Shown here: positions 1-11,319 of the stretch, in pieces
Numbering within the stretch: the stretch's first letter is position 1
Layout of the letters: every line of letters starts with the position of its first letter
Assembly: GCA_036245805.1 (NCBI GenBank)
Contig: BTRK01000006.1
Location: 18,446,365-18,510,364 of the forward strand
DNA from: Pristionchus mayeri
Taxonomy: Eukaryota > Nematoda > Chromadorea > Rhabditida > Neodiplogasteridae
Direction of reading: 5' to 3'
Length of the DNA: 64,000 nt
Made by a program: the position numbers and the translations under genes
Notes under the pieces: model-generated
Told to the model about the DNA's origin: nothing
Seen by the model: the letters and a program-made list of their open reading frames with translations, nothing else
Databases searched by the model: none

Positions 1-2
1 CG

Positions 3-245
3 GACGAAATTGGCAAAATGCTGGATATAATCACTTCAGAAGGAAGGAACGCCAAGGACGTTAGTGGGCAGGTGAACAGACACAGCCGCATTCATTTGTT
101 TTCAGGAAAAATATATGATCCTATTTGCTCGATGCCTCTGCCGTTCGAGCAGCATGAAGAGCCAGTTGTTCTCCACGAGAATATTCATTACCAGCCATCA
201 GCCCGGCCGGCGGTTCACAGTTTTGAGCCAACGGCCGGCGGTTCA
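3..245 (+). other. possible coding fragment at left edge
   Basis: An open frame enters from the left edge and runs through 18-254 (it includes KIYDPICSMPLPFEQ). A stretch that looks like a short intron (GTGAAC to TTTTCAG) is only about 34 bp, so it is probably read through. I do not recognise the product. The frame runs into a 24-bp duplicated segment (204-227 and 232-255) just before the minisatellite. It could be the end of a truncated gene or a chance frame. Confidence 0.2.
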
Positions 246-282
246 CAGTTTTGAGATTCGCCGCTACTATTTTTTTCAATCT

Positions 283-1086
283 TTCTGGAACATTCTAGAA
301 GCTTTGGAACAATTTCGAACATTCTGGAACATTTTAGAAGCTTTGGAACAATTTCGAACATTCTGGAACATTCTAGAAGCTTTGGAACAATTTCGAACAT
401 TCTGGAACATTCTAGAAGCTTTGGAACAATTTCGAACATTCTGGAACATTCTAGAAGCTTTGGAACAATTTCGAACATTCTGGAACATTTTAGAAGCTTT
501 GGAACAATTTCGAACATTCTGGAACATTCTAGAAGCTTTGGAACAATTTCGAACATTCTGGAACATTCTAGAAGCTTTGGAACAATTTCGAACATTCTGG
601 AACATTCTAGAAGCTTTGGAACAATTTCGAACTTTCTGGAACATTCTAGAAGCTTTGGAATAATTTCGAACATTCTGGAACATTTTAGAAGCTTTGGAAC
701 AATTTCGAACATTCTGGAACATTCTAGAAGCTTTGGAACAATTTCGAACTTTCTGGAACATTCTAGAAGCTTTGGAATAATTTCGAACATTCTGGAACAT
801 TTTAGAAGCTTTCGAACAATTTCGAACATTCTGGAACATTCTAGAAGCTTTGGAACAATTTCGAACATTCTGGAATATTCTAGAAGCTTTGGAACAATTT
901 CGAACATTCTGGAACATTCTAGAAGCTTTGGAACAATTTCGAACATTCTGGAACATTCTAGAAGCTTTGGAACAATTTCGAACTTTCTGGAACATTCTAG
1001 AAGCTTTGGAATAATTTCGAACATTCTGGAACATTCTAGAAGCTTTGGAATAATTTCGAACATTCTGGAACATTTTAGAAGCTTTG
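283..1086. repeat. 39-bp minisatellite, about 20.6 units, HSE-like
   Basis: Head-to-tail units of 39 bp, each containing TTCTGGAACATTCTAGAA followed by GCTTTGGAACAATTTCGAACA. Across unit joins this gives five alternating GAA/TTC cores separated by exactly 2 bp, which is the canonical binding pattern of heat-shock factor. Units differ by scattered substitutions (TTC to TTT, AAC to AAT, CATT to CTTT). Because 39 is a multiple of three, long frames stay open on both strands, but these are repeat artefacts. Confidence 0.95.
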
Positions 1087-1356
1087 ACCAATGGCTAATT
1101 ATCGATTGGTGTACGGTAGCTGACCTATGCAAATTATCGATTGGTATACGGTAATTCAAAGATCAAAGGTCAAAATCATAAATCTGACCTTTCACAGAGC
1201 AATATCTTCTCGTCAGAAACATAATCCCTGACTTTCATTACTCTCTCATTCTCCTCTTCTTTCATAGATTAGTAGATGACTACACCTAAAGGGGTAGGTG
1301 CCAGAATTTCGAACACATTAGGATTTTCGGATCCTTTCAACAATTAGCAAAATGTT

Positions 1357-1506
1357 AGAGTTCACAATTCGGGTCGGGTCATTCGGTGTCACTCGCCGAT
1401 CCGCTGAAGTGTGAATGAGAGGGACATAAATTCGGTTTTGACCCGAATTTCTCTCCCTCTCATTCCTTGTTCGCGGTGCCCCGCGGTGTCGGGTTGTCGA
1501 ACTCTA
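1357..1506. mobile_element. hAT-like MITE, 150 bp
   Basis: Terminal inverted repeats start TAGAGTTC and end GAACTCTA, with further inverted CGGGTC/GACCCG blocks inside. Flanks CAAAATGT (1349-1356) and CAAAACAT (1507-1514) match at 6 of 8 bases, consistent with an aged 8-bp hAT duplication. No coding capacity. It lies upstream of the DDE-like/C2H2 gene. Confidence 0.55.
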
Positions 1507-1671
1507 CAAAACATATCGTGATGCAAGTAGTGCGCGATCTCTAAGAAAGGGAAGGCGCAAAATCGGACGAAATTGGTCTCCTGATAAAAATAAGGGAAAA
1601 TTTTGGAGTGTTATTATAAAATTATGATACCTTATCTACCTTATCCTTCTGACAATGATATTTATTGAAGG

Positions 1672-4600
1672 AGCCTGAGACTGCAATCGATATCGATTCG
1701 GATTCTGACGACGGAGACAAGGAAGACCCGCCTTTTGTCCCTCATCATCGAGAATTTACCGAGCGAGAATTTCGTTCATCCTCCCAATTACCCTGATGGA
1801 GTGAAGGAAGCTTACATCGAGTTCATGAACAAGCTTGAATTGGACCCTTCGATCGCCACGAGTGACTGGCACGAGATCGATCCGAGAAGTCGCAGAAGGA
1901 AGGCTGAAGAACTCACAGCCGCAACGGATGTGATAGCTCACTATATGGCACCACAAGATCCCCAATCCCTGATGGAGAAAGTATGCAAAGGATTCGGTCC
2001 CTACGAGCGTCCTCGATCCAATGATTACATCGAGATGATGAATCACGTTAGAGACGCCTTCCAGTACGCCGCATCCCGATCTGAGAAACTTGCTGCTCTC
2101 TCGATGATCTCACATTTTCCCCTCTCTGAGATCCAGAAGTTTATACCGAGGCTATCAAGATATTATCTAAACGACGCCAGGAAATACGCTGAAAGAGGAT
2201 TTCACTTAGCTACCCATCGAAGACGCTATATGCGCGTCAATAAGCCGATTATCAACCGGTTCTTGCAGCATTTGTGCAGGTATAGACATATTTACTACTT
2301 TAAAGAAATATAAAACAACTTCAGCTACAAGTCCACCCTGAACGCACCTTATGGAACGAGAGAAGTCAAGGATTCTATGGGAAAGTGGATATCGATTCCT
2401 AACACGATCAGAAAATTGCGAATTGGGGAGCTATATGCGACATATAAAAAGTCAGTTCTTTGGTCATTCAACTCAATTTATTATTTTCCTCATCAGAGAG
2501 CTGATAGATTATGAAGAAGAAGATATGCTCATTCCGGAAACAACGGCAAGAAAAATAGCCAAAGTGTGTGCTGCTGAGAGAAGGAAGTCTCTCCACGGAG
2601 TTGATATTATCATCGCGGAAGCGATGGAAGTGGGTTCACTTTTTGAACTATCATATATTATTTTCAAATATTATTGTGCAATAATAATTATACAATATTT
2701 TCAAATTCTGGTATGCCGAGATTTTTTTAGGCTTTCGATCGTGCTGCGATTGCAATTGAGAATATGATGGCGAAGAACAAGTATCTTCATGACTCTCTTC
2801 GCTCGATGATGCTCGCAAGCAGGCAATACCTGCGGACAGATTACCTGATACATGTGAAGGAGTACTCAACCATTGGCGATCATTGTTGGAGGTATAAATC
2901 TAAAATGTACAGTCAGTGCAATTTTGAAATTCAGCTTCGCACTTTCCGACCCAGATGATCTCGCTTTTCAAATAGACTGTATCAAGCCGAAGTCACCCTG
3001 GAGTCATGGTCACACGCGTGTATGCCATCAGTGCGAGAATGTGCATGTCTGGCTCACAGGCATGAGGGAGACCCTGAATGAACTGCTGAAGAAGCACAAG
3101 GAGGACAAGAAACTCAAGCATGAGATTGAGATGATGATGAGGGACTTGAGCGACTGGGCAATCAAGATCGAGAAGCTCAAGGCTCATCAGCTTCGTGTAG
3201 CGAAGTCGGAGTACGACAGACAGCAGATTGTGGCGGGATTGAAGGTAATTGATGAATATTTGAAAGGATATTTTAAAATAATGATATTCAGCCCGGAGAA
3301 TGTCTTCTGACACTGGACTTTATCATGAAGCTTCTCCCCCTCAATCCACGAGAATCGACTTCGGACTGGTACGCCCTTAGAGGGATGCCATGGCACATGG
3401 GGCATGCACTCATGTGGGAAAGGGGCGATTTGTGGCAGCATCACTTTGTAACGATCATCGAAGGAGAGCGAGAAGTGAGATATATTTTTCGATGACTTCA
3501 TTAGAAATTCGAACAAACAATCACAGGATTCAGCGATGGTCACGGCTATCATTCGCTCAATTTTCTACCAGCTTCGTAGAAGAGGCATTTCCCGAGTCTT
3601 CTTGATATCGGACCAGGCTGGTTGGTTCTGAGAAATAAATATTGAATGCATCTATGCAAAAAAAATCATTTCCATATAGATTATTACGAAATAAAAAGTG
3701 TAAACAACAATATTCAGGTCCATACAAGAGCTCCTCCACAATTTCGTCGATCTATTCCATTGCAATGGACGAGAAAGTCGAGGTTGCGGGCTGGTACTTC
3801 TCTTAGGCGCAAGCCGGAAAGGGGCCTTGCGACCGTGGTTCCGCTGTAATGAAGGGTGATGTCCGTGCATACGCCGACTCAAGAAGGCCAGTCACAAATC
3901 CTGACCAGTTATTCCACGCTTTGGATCAAGGAGCGACTCGTCCTGGATACAGCTACGAGCTAGTCAGATTGGTGGGAGATGAAGAGAACGACGAAGTTGA
4001 AATATCCTCTTCTCCGATTCCCGACCTCAGCAAGTACAATGAGTTTACTTTCGAGGAGGATTCAATTCGTGTCCATAGATTCTGGAAAATCGGAAAGGGC
4101 AAAACGATTCCATATTCCACTCTCATTCCCAATAAGGCTAGATTGGCGGTGGAGAAAACAGGAGGAGCTGAGTACTTGGAAAACTTCGGCTCGAGTGGGA
4201 GAAAAGCGAGAGACGAAGCGTGAGATGATGATGCGCAAGGAGAAGGAAGCTGCCGAAGCAATCGAGAAGATGGATGAGAACAAGGAGGGAGGAAATTTAT
4301 ATGAGGAGGAGGAAGAAGAGGAAGATGAAGACACTGTGTGTGACAAGAAGCAGGAGTCGAAGGAGTGCAAGCAGAAAACTACATTGGCCTCTGCACTATA
4401 TCGTTGCCCTATAGAATCATGTGCTAAGGAGTTCCTTTCCGAGAAGAATCTGGAGAGACATATGCTTATTGGGAAGCATCTGAGACGACCTGAAATCGAG
4501 AATGTCCTGGATTATGCCCTTCATTCATATTCAAGTTTTGTCGAGGCGGTATTCCCTCCAAGAGTCTGTCCTGTAATTGACGAAGCTTCATCCGCTCTCG

Positions 4601-5271
4601 CTGACGACAATGTGAATGGAATACAGCAACAGATGGGATGGGCCCTTCCGAAGAGAAGACAGAACAGGCGATTCCCTGAGGCCGTCAAGAAATTCCTTCG
4701 GGAAATATACGACGCGGGTGAGAAGTCTGGAGCGAAGACGGATGCGAGAGGAGCTGAGGAACTAATGAGAACCAAGACTAAACCGGGAGGAGAAATGATG
4801 TTCGCACTGGACGATCTGCTCTCTTCGAGACAGATTGCTGGAGTATTTTCAAGATTCAAACGAACGAAGATCGAAAAGAGGAAGAAGACTGGGCAGAAGC
4901 ACAAGAAGAAGAAGCTGAATAAGGAGGAAGAAGAGGAGATGATGGAAGTGGATGAAGAGGAAGTGAACGAAGTGAATGAACTATTGAAAACTGAAGGAGA
5001 TGAGGAATTGGAATACGAAACGGAGCCACTATTCGACGAGGAGGAGATCTTCAGAATAGATGTTATGGAGAAGTACGATGAGCTGCTCAAAGATGATGCA
5101 GATGATGATGAATCAAATGTTACCGAGGAACCAGTCGAGAATAAGGAGCTTGAAGAATCAAAGGGTACAATAGATGCAGAGATGCCTTTGATTCCCGAAC
5201 TTCCCGAGATTCCTCCGATTCCTCCGATTCCTGAGATTCCTAAGATTCCTGAAATTCCTGACATACATTAG
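1672..5271 (+). CDS. DDE/RNase-H-like and C2H2 zinc-finger protein of an uncharacterised metazoan family, disrupted
   Basis: Exons read by eye: about 1672-2279, 2322-2450, 2497-2629, 2730-2890, 2932-3243, 3292-3474, 3522-3617 and 3719-5271. Blocks in order: an N-terminal helical part; a PYGTREVK segment; a segment with KSLHGVD; FALSDPDDLAFQ with Cys/His residues; LTLDFIMKLLPLNPRES; SRVFLISDQAG; FS-stop-AQAGKGPCDRG; a C2H2 finger (C-x4-C-x12-H-x5-H at 4405-4480); MGWALPKRRQNRRFPE; an acidic tail with IPEIP repeats. I recall the same block order in large uncharacterised cnidarian and fish proteins. The LDF, SDQAG and FS-E-AQAG blocks resemble a DDE core, so transposase ancestry is my inference. 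TAG at 3804-3806 sits where E is expected. The frame changes near 4180-4200 and probably near 1720-1735. It is either a recent pseudogene or carries assembly errors. Confidence 0.7.
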
Positions 5272-6684
5272 AAACAGGGGGTGCCCGATATGCTTGTACA
5301 CGACAGGCACCTCAAGAGGCCCCACCACTCTTGCTTTGTTTTATTTTTTCTCATGCTAATATGTGAGTGTTTCTTTCACAAATAAACAATTCGCCGAAGT
5401 CCAGAATTAAAAATGTTACAATTTTCTCTATTTCGAGTCAACATGGGCACATTCTGATCATAATTTAAAACGTAGACATAAATTCAATGGAAATGGTCAT
5501 GGTAACACGACATTCAATGCCACTTTTCGTGACTTACTAAGACGCGGATTTGAAATACTATGATCTGATGTGAGAGATGTGTGGGTAAGATACCATACGG
5601 TATTGGAAATGATACGCCCAATCAACTGCAAAACAGAAAATAAACGAGAAAAAATAATTAAAATTGATCATAGCATGATATTGTAAAGATATTATGAATC
5701 GAAAAAAATGGGTCCATAGTACTGCGGAACACCGTCTTATAAATTTCGAGTAAATTCGAGCACATTCCGAAGAAAAAGAAATGTGGAAATCGGAAAACCG
5801 CCGACTTAGTCATGATCACCCGATCTTCAGTGCGATTTTTCGCGACTTACTAAGGAGCGGATTTGATCTGCTATAGTCAGATATGAAGCGCATGTAAGCC
5901 AGCTACAACAAGGTATTCGAAATTATATCCCGAAACAATTGCAACATAGGAAAAACTCAAAAGTGAAAAATGTGGAGAAATTATCACATTCAAAATCTAA
6001 CCAAATTCGATATCCATGGTCTCCTACAGCACTTTTGGGTAGCCTAGCATAATGCTAAAGGAATTTTGAGTCTAACTAAATCGGTTGAGAAAATATGAAT
6101 TTTCATCATTTTTCACTGTACCCGAACATGGCTGTCCGCTTTGCCCCTCCCAGGCGGTATCATTGTGAAATTTCAAATTAACTCCCTATGCACTGTAGGT
6201 CCTATGAGTATCATGGACTGAATCAAAAATCTTGGCGGAATGTCCGGGCAGTGGTGACTGTTCTCCGATCCGGCCTCTTAACAGCGTTTTTAAGTAAGCG
6301 GATGGTTCATATGGGTATTATGCATGAAATTATGCAAATACAGCATTTTCGTTGAGTAAGGAACGATTTCCCGAGTCATCCTTCATGAAGGAAAAGCAAT
6401 TCTTCATGCAGCCCCCCCTTCAATTAAAAATGACACCGCGCAGCTCGCCCGTTGAAGGGAGAATGAACGGTTCATTCTCCCTCCTTCATTTGCCATCCCT
6501 AGACCTAACCCGAGCTATTGGCACTCACTGGTGGAGTGCAACCTTTGAAGAATACCGGTTCGTGCTCTTCTGAGCGTCTATCGCGTTATAAGAAAATTGA
6601 TTGAATTGATTGATTGCCTAATCAAGAAAATTCCTAGGAAAAGTTCCTTGTTATGGTACTAGAAAAGTTCTAGTTCAAGTTCTA
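5272..6684. other. intergenic region with diverged tandem duplication
   Basis: No gene seen. The CGACTTACTAAG / GCGGATTTGA block at about 5530-5550 recurs at about 5850-5870 in similar surroundings, indicating a diverged direct duplication with a period near 330 bp. A 12-bp perfect hairpin (GGGAGAATGAAC and its complement) lies at about 6455-6485. Confidence 0.5.
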
Positions 6685-7942
6685 TTAGGCTGAGTCATAA
6701 GTTTTTTCCAATTTTGGAGGTGTATTTCAAGGCCACCTAAAACGCGCTTCAGGAATCCTATCCGCACAAGTTCATAGCACAGTTGAGGGGTATAGTTCAC
6801 ACTTATCGTGGCTGGTCCCAATTGCACCTTGCTTTCAAATCATACTAGAAAACGAACGTTAACCACGAGTGAATTTCTCAAGTATATATTTAAATTTTTG
6901 GGCTCACTATTGTTTTGCAAGGAAAAATGATTGGACATCTTTACATCCATTAATGAGAAGCCCATTGAATGCACTTTCAAAAAAGTGGTTGAAATCGGTG
7001 CTAGCCTAATCAATCACATAATTAGGAAACAACTAATCATACAACATGGAATGAAATCCCATGTGAGATCTCATTTTTCCTACGTTATATGTTATAGATA
7101 CTGGCTTGTATATAGGGGCGCTTTAATCGTACGATATGTGGCTACTTTACCATTTGTGAAATTAGAGACCTCGCATTTCAAAAAATGAAATTTCTCGAAA
7201 ATCCGATTATTGGTCTATCCGAGCAAAATTTTGAATTTTGTTGATACTTTTTAGAGTATATTTTCAGAACGCGCAGGCATCCCGTGACTATGTGAAGCTA
7301 TTGAGGGATATTTCAAGTGTAGCTGATGCTAACAAACAGAAAAACGTTGGACCTCTATCTATTATATGATCAGGAAACTCTGAAATACACTCATTTCGAT
7401 GTGCAAATTTCATCATAAAAATGTTGATGACTGTTGTTTTTGGTTACAATGAGGAAAGCCCACCAAAAAGCAAATATAAGCTCTTCATACAAGAAGGGTT
7501 ATGCAGAGATAGGTTTGGTTTCGATAGGGCAATGTGTGCGGAAGCGCAGTGAAGGAAACTCATTTTGGTCACTATTAACTGAACCATACTGTGAAATTGG
7601 CACCTATTGTGAGTAGGTCTTTTGCGCCAAACCCGATTCACGTGTATATTTGTGATATACGTTCATCAGACTTCACGATAGTCTTGCTGGTTTCGCCCAA
7701 TCACTACTCACTGGAAAGCTCTGATTTGTTAAAGTCATTTCGAAATTCGTGATCGAGACGACTTTGACTTCAAACTATGCTCACATGGCTCTTTGAATAG
7801 GTGTGTGCTAAAGTGCGATAAAGAGAGTATCTATGCACTCATCATATGTGAGGATCAAAATGAAAATCATTTTGAACAAAAGACCGGAAAATGTGAAAAC
7901 CTTCCCAAGGTCAAATTGGAAAAAACTTATGACTCAGCCTGA
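6685..7942. mobile_element. non-autonomous mariner-like element, 1.26 kb
   Basis: Ends are inverted copies: TTAGGCTGAGTCATAAG on the left, and on the right the complement of TCAGGCTGAGTCATAAG, continuing into TTTTTTCCAATTT. TA dinucleotides flank both sides (6683-6684, 7943-7944). The TIR resembles mariner termini (AGGYTG...ATAAGT) and the length is typical of a full mariner. I see no transposase motifs in the six frames, so the interior is either decayed beyond recognition or foreign. Confidence 0.6.
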
Positions 7943-7984
7943 TAGATCCAGTTCTAGTAATTTTAGCAAAAGTTCTATAAAATT

Positions 7985-8121
7985 CGTTCAGTGCAAAAAC
8001 ATGCAAATATGCAAAATCATATTCAAATATTCATAACCACGTTTCGTGCAGTTTTGCAGCTTATTTCTCCCATGCTCTTTCCTTATAAAACGCCTCACCT
8101 TCATTCCAACATCATTCGAAG
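7985..8121 (+). promoter_or_regulatory. octamer-containing promoter of paralogue A
   Basis: GTGCAAAA, then ATGCAAAT (8001-8008), then TGCAAAATC, a GCAGTTTTGCAG block, CCCATGCTC, TATAAAA and CATTCGAAGATG at the start codon. The same order occurs in front of paralogues B, C and D. ATGCAAAT is the classic POU-domain octamer. Confidence 0.6.
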
Positions 8122-9772
8122 ATGCATCTTCTTCTCTCCTTCCTTCTCCTTCTTCCCCTCATCGATGCCGAGGGATTAGACCTCATCCGCCGTCAATTCC
8201 TCCCCTCCATGTCACTCAAAGAACTGAAAGATATCCTAGCTCTCTCCAAGCAGTATCCCCCAATCGAATCAATGCGTCCTGAGATGATTCAAGAAGTGAG
8301 AGATCAACTCGCATCGCTCAAGCACTTGGATTCCGAAAAGCTAAGGGTCATTATCAACAAGATTCACCTTGCCCAAATCCTCCAGAGGGACGATCGTGCG
8401 CTTTCCGCTTTGGACAGCTATTTCATAAGCAGTGAAGTGGGACCCTAACCAGTAAATTATCAACGCATAACCGACGAGTTGCTATTGGCCGACCTGGATG
8501 CAATGGATGAGAAGAAACTGTATTTTCTGTTCAAGCAGGTTAGTGATGGTACAATTTGGAATCTATGTTCACATTCGGAAAGCCTCAAAATGATCCAAAT
8601 GATACATGAAGATTTCATTGTCATCGTTCCTAAATGGGATTTGTTCCACCCGATCAGGTGCATCTGATCGGTGTTCTCAACGTGGAGCCCGGGGAGTTGA
8701 CGAGAATGGTCAGACTCAACTTGCTGAACTACACCTCCTTCAAGAACGTGAAATGGCTAACGGTTTGTGAACAGAGCTAATTAATAATTAGATAAGGAAT
8801 ATATCATCTTTTAAAAGCAACAATCTAATATGATTATTATATTGGCGAAAATTTCAGGAATATGCCGCGCTAAATATAAGGGTGTTCTGAACAAGGAAAC
8901 GAAACTCGATTTCGCGTGTGTTCACTTTTCCACTATTGAGAACCTTCAGCGGACCTTTACATCTCATTCGCATTGCCGATCGATTAGCACAGTACTCATA
9001 GTGAAAACATTAGAAACGATCGGATCTCGTCTGGATGTTGAAAATATCCGATTGGGTTGAAATCAGATGCCGAACCTTCTTCTGTCATCTGGGCAATGAT
9101 GCAGTCTGCTCCTCCCTCTGCGTTCACTTCTCCAAATTGGACGCGAACGAGCATGCCGTGGCTATCATGGACAATCTCGCATACTATTTCTCCATTGAAG
9201 ACAAGCAGGAACAGGAAGATTGTGTTAAGATGTACTGTAGATATTTTCTTTTAAGCTCAGAAGGAAACTAGTTTCTAAAAAAAGAACGAATAGTAGGTGG
9301 TTAGAAGTCAATGTTGATATTCAACGCTCCAGTGTTCAGATGGCACAGGAAATAATTGTGAAGAGCGATATGTTGAACAGCTCACAATAGAGAATTCACA
9401 TGAGCGAAGCAATATCGTTACCAAAAAGTTCAAATTTTATTTGAAGCTGGTCCAAGATCTTCGGGGCTCGTCACAATGTCTTCGCTGCACTCTGCGCCTT
9501 CCATTTTGAATTCGAGGATCGCGAAAAGTAACTATTTTCGAAATTGATGATCCTTATTTAGGGGAAAATAGTGAATAGTGTAAATTTGTTCAGCAGCTAT
9601 CGCAAAAATGGATAGATTGAATGTAACCGCACTTTCTGCTGTGTGGAGACACCTTTGTGGAGTACTAACACAAATATAGTCAATAAATAAATTTCGACAC
9701 GAGCAGGACCTTTTCTTCTTTGGCGGAGCACTCGAGGAAGGTCGGAGGGCGGATGAGCAAGTGATTGCTCAA
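8122..9772 (+). pseudogene. secreted Cys-rich family paralogue A, decayed
   Basis: Starts with a signal peptide (MHLLLSFLLLLPLIDAEG) and a helical N-terminal domain with the KLRVIINKIHLAQILQ block. A stop (TAA, about 8446-8448) interrupts exon 1 before the conserved ITDELLLADLDAMDEKKL. Later exons are recognisable: VHLIGVLNVEPGELTR (from about 8659); EYAAL..YKGVLNKETKLDF (from about 8860), with a 1-bp deletion relative to B; the Cys-rich exon CRTFFCHLGNDAVCSSLC (about 9070-9240); SKIFGARHNVFAALCAFHF (about 9448-9528); and a C-terminal HEQDLFFFGG exon (about 9694-9772) whose acceptor is no longer AG. Stop, frameshift and lost acceptor together point to a pseudogene. It is the inverted partner of B and lacks the 892-bp element found in B intron 3. 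Confidence 0.75.
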
Positions 9773-9989
9773 TGATTTGCATTTTTATCGATAAACAATA
9801 TTAATAAAATCTTTTAAAACATTTTCACCAAAGATACATTTTCATGGCCATTTGATCACATTCGTGCAGATACACTAGATTTACGTAAAGTTATCTTGAG
9901 ACTACGAATGAATTCATAGTAAAATGACTATGTACATCGTCAGGGAATGAAAATGCAAAATGGGCAAAACCTCGACAGGTAATACACAC

Positions 9990-11319
9990 AGTGTCTGCAA
10001 GTGCACACGCATTGCACAATGCAGCTGAAAATGCGCCTGCTATATATTTTTCTCTATAACGAATATGCATAAATATCAGATCCTTCTTGTATTTCAGTGC
10101 TCGTCATAATGTCTTCGAGATCGATTTTGATCGATTTTGGAAGAAAGATTCACCTATTTTGGAAGAAAGATTGCGGCTGGGGAATAGGGAAGACGCAAGT
10201 TGAAATAGCGCCATGGTTGAATTGACAATATTTTATGCGATCCATCGATAACCATAATTTGAATTACAACGTTTTCAGTAAAAATATTTATAAATTATGA
10301 ACAGAAAAACAAGCAAAATGTTTGGTATTCATTCACTTTTGCTCTTTTTTTTCCGGTGTAGGATACCCAATCATTGAAATAATCATTTGGAAAATATTGT
10401 TCTTATTGCATAATCGGTTTCGAATAATCGGATTCGGCTGGCCCTGGAGCAAGCTATCGCATCTGCTCTCCTCTCGCCGTCTTTCCATGCAAATCAGGAG
10501 GCGAGTCTTCGAGAGCTGCATCACGGCCACCGTTCTCTGCAGAAGTGAAGTGTGGGCGCTACGGGCAAGTGAGAAAGAGCGACTGGTACTGACCCGAACG
10601 AAGATGGAACGGAATATGGTGGAAGTAACACTAAGAGAACGCTGGAGGAATGAGCGCTTGCTTGGAATGACGAAGCTGCGGATTGGATTGAGGAAGGATT
10701 GAAAAGGAAAGCGAGCTGCCACCCCCAAGTCAGAAGAATGGAAACCGAGCAGTGGAGTCGCATAACAACCTTATGGATCCCCTACAACAGGAATCGTCCC
10801 CGCAGCTCTCGAAGACTCGCCTCCAGATCTTCATGGGAAGAAGGCGAGAGGAGAGCAGATGCGATAGCTTGCTCCAAGCTAGCCATCCCAATCGAATCTG
10901 TGTAGGCAATAAGAACAATATTTTTCAAATGATTATTTCAATGATTGGGTATCCTACACCGGAAAAAAAGACAGAACAAAAGTAAATGAATACCAAACAT
11001 TTTGCTTTTTTTCTGTTCGGAATTTATAAATATTTTTACAGAAGAAAAACGTGAGCGTAATTCAAAATATGTTTATCGGCGGATCGCATGAAATAGTGTC
11101 TATTCAATCATGGCGCTATTTCAACTTGCGTCTTCCCTATTCCCCAGCCGCAATCTTTCTTCCAAAATAGGTGAATCTTTCTTCCAATATCGATAAAAAT
11201 CGATCTCGAAGACATTATGACGAGCACTGAAATACAAGAAGGATCTGATATTGATGCATATTCGATATAGAGAAAAATATATAGCAGGCGCATTTTCAGC
11301 TACATTGTGCAATGCGTGT
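9990..11319. repeat. inverted duplication, arms about 0.5-0.65 kb, around an RTE-like core
   Basis: Sequence from about 9990 to 10520 recurs inverted from about 10798 to 11319. Shared blocks include GCAATGCGTGTG, the ATCAGATCCTTCTTGTATTTCAG segment, GGAATAGGGAAGACGCAAG and TTGGTATTCATTCACTTTTG. Arms are diverged by roughly 10-15%. Both arms carry GCTCGTCATAATGTCTTCG, which matches the ARHNVF exon of the neighbouring secreted family, so the duplication includes part of such a gene. Confidence 0.8.
10430..10765 (+). pseudogene. C-terminal remnant of an RTE-type non-LTR retrotransposon
   Basis: A frame from about 10430 reads LSMQIRRRVFESCITA, then VLCRSEVWALRASEKE, RTKMERNMVEVTLRER, and later in a shifted frame RKASCHPQVRRMETEQW. 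This pattern (RRVF.SC...YGSE.W.L...E, then R.MER.M) is the conserved region after the reverse transcriptase in RTE-like elements. No YADD or endonuclease is present. It sits in the loop and inner arms of the surrounding inverted duplication. Confidence 0.6.

Noticed and set aside
283..1086. CRISPR-like array
   Set aside because: Units are contiguous with no unique spacers, and the DNA is clearly eukaryotic.
115..1159. Long open frames on both strands across the minisatellite
   Set aside because: Period 39 is divisible by three, so any unit without a stop stays open; the encoded peptides are pure repeat translations.
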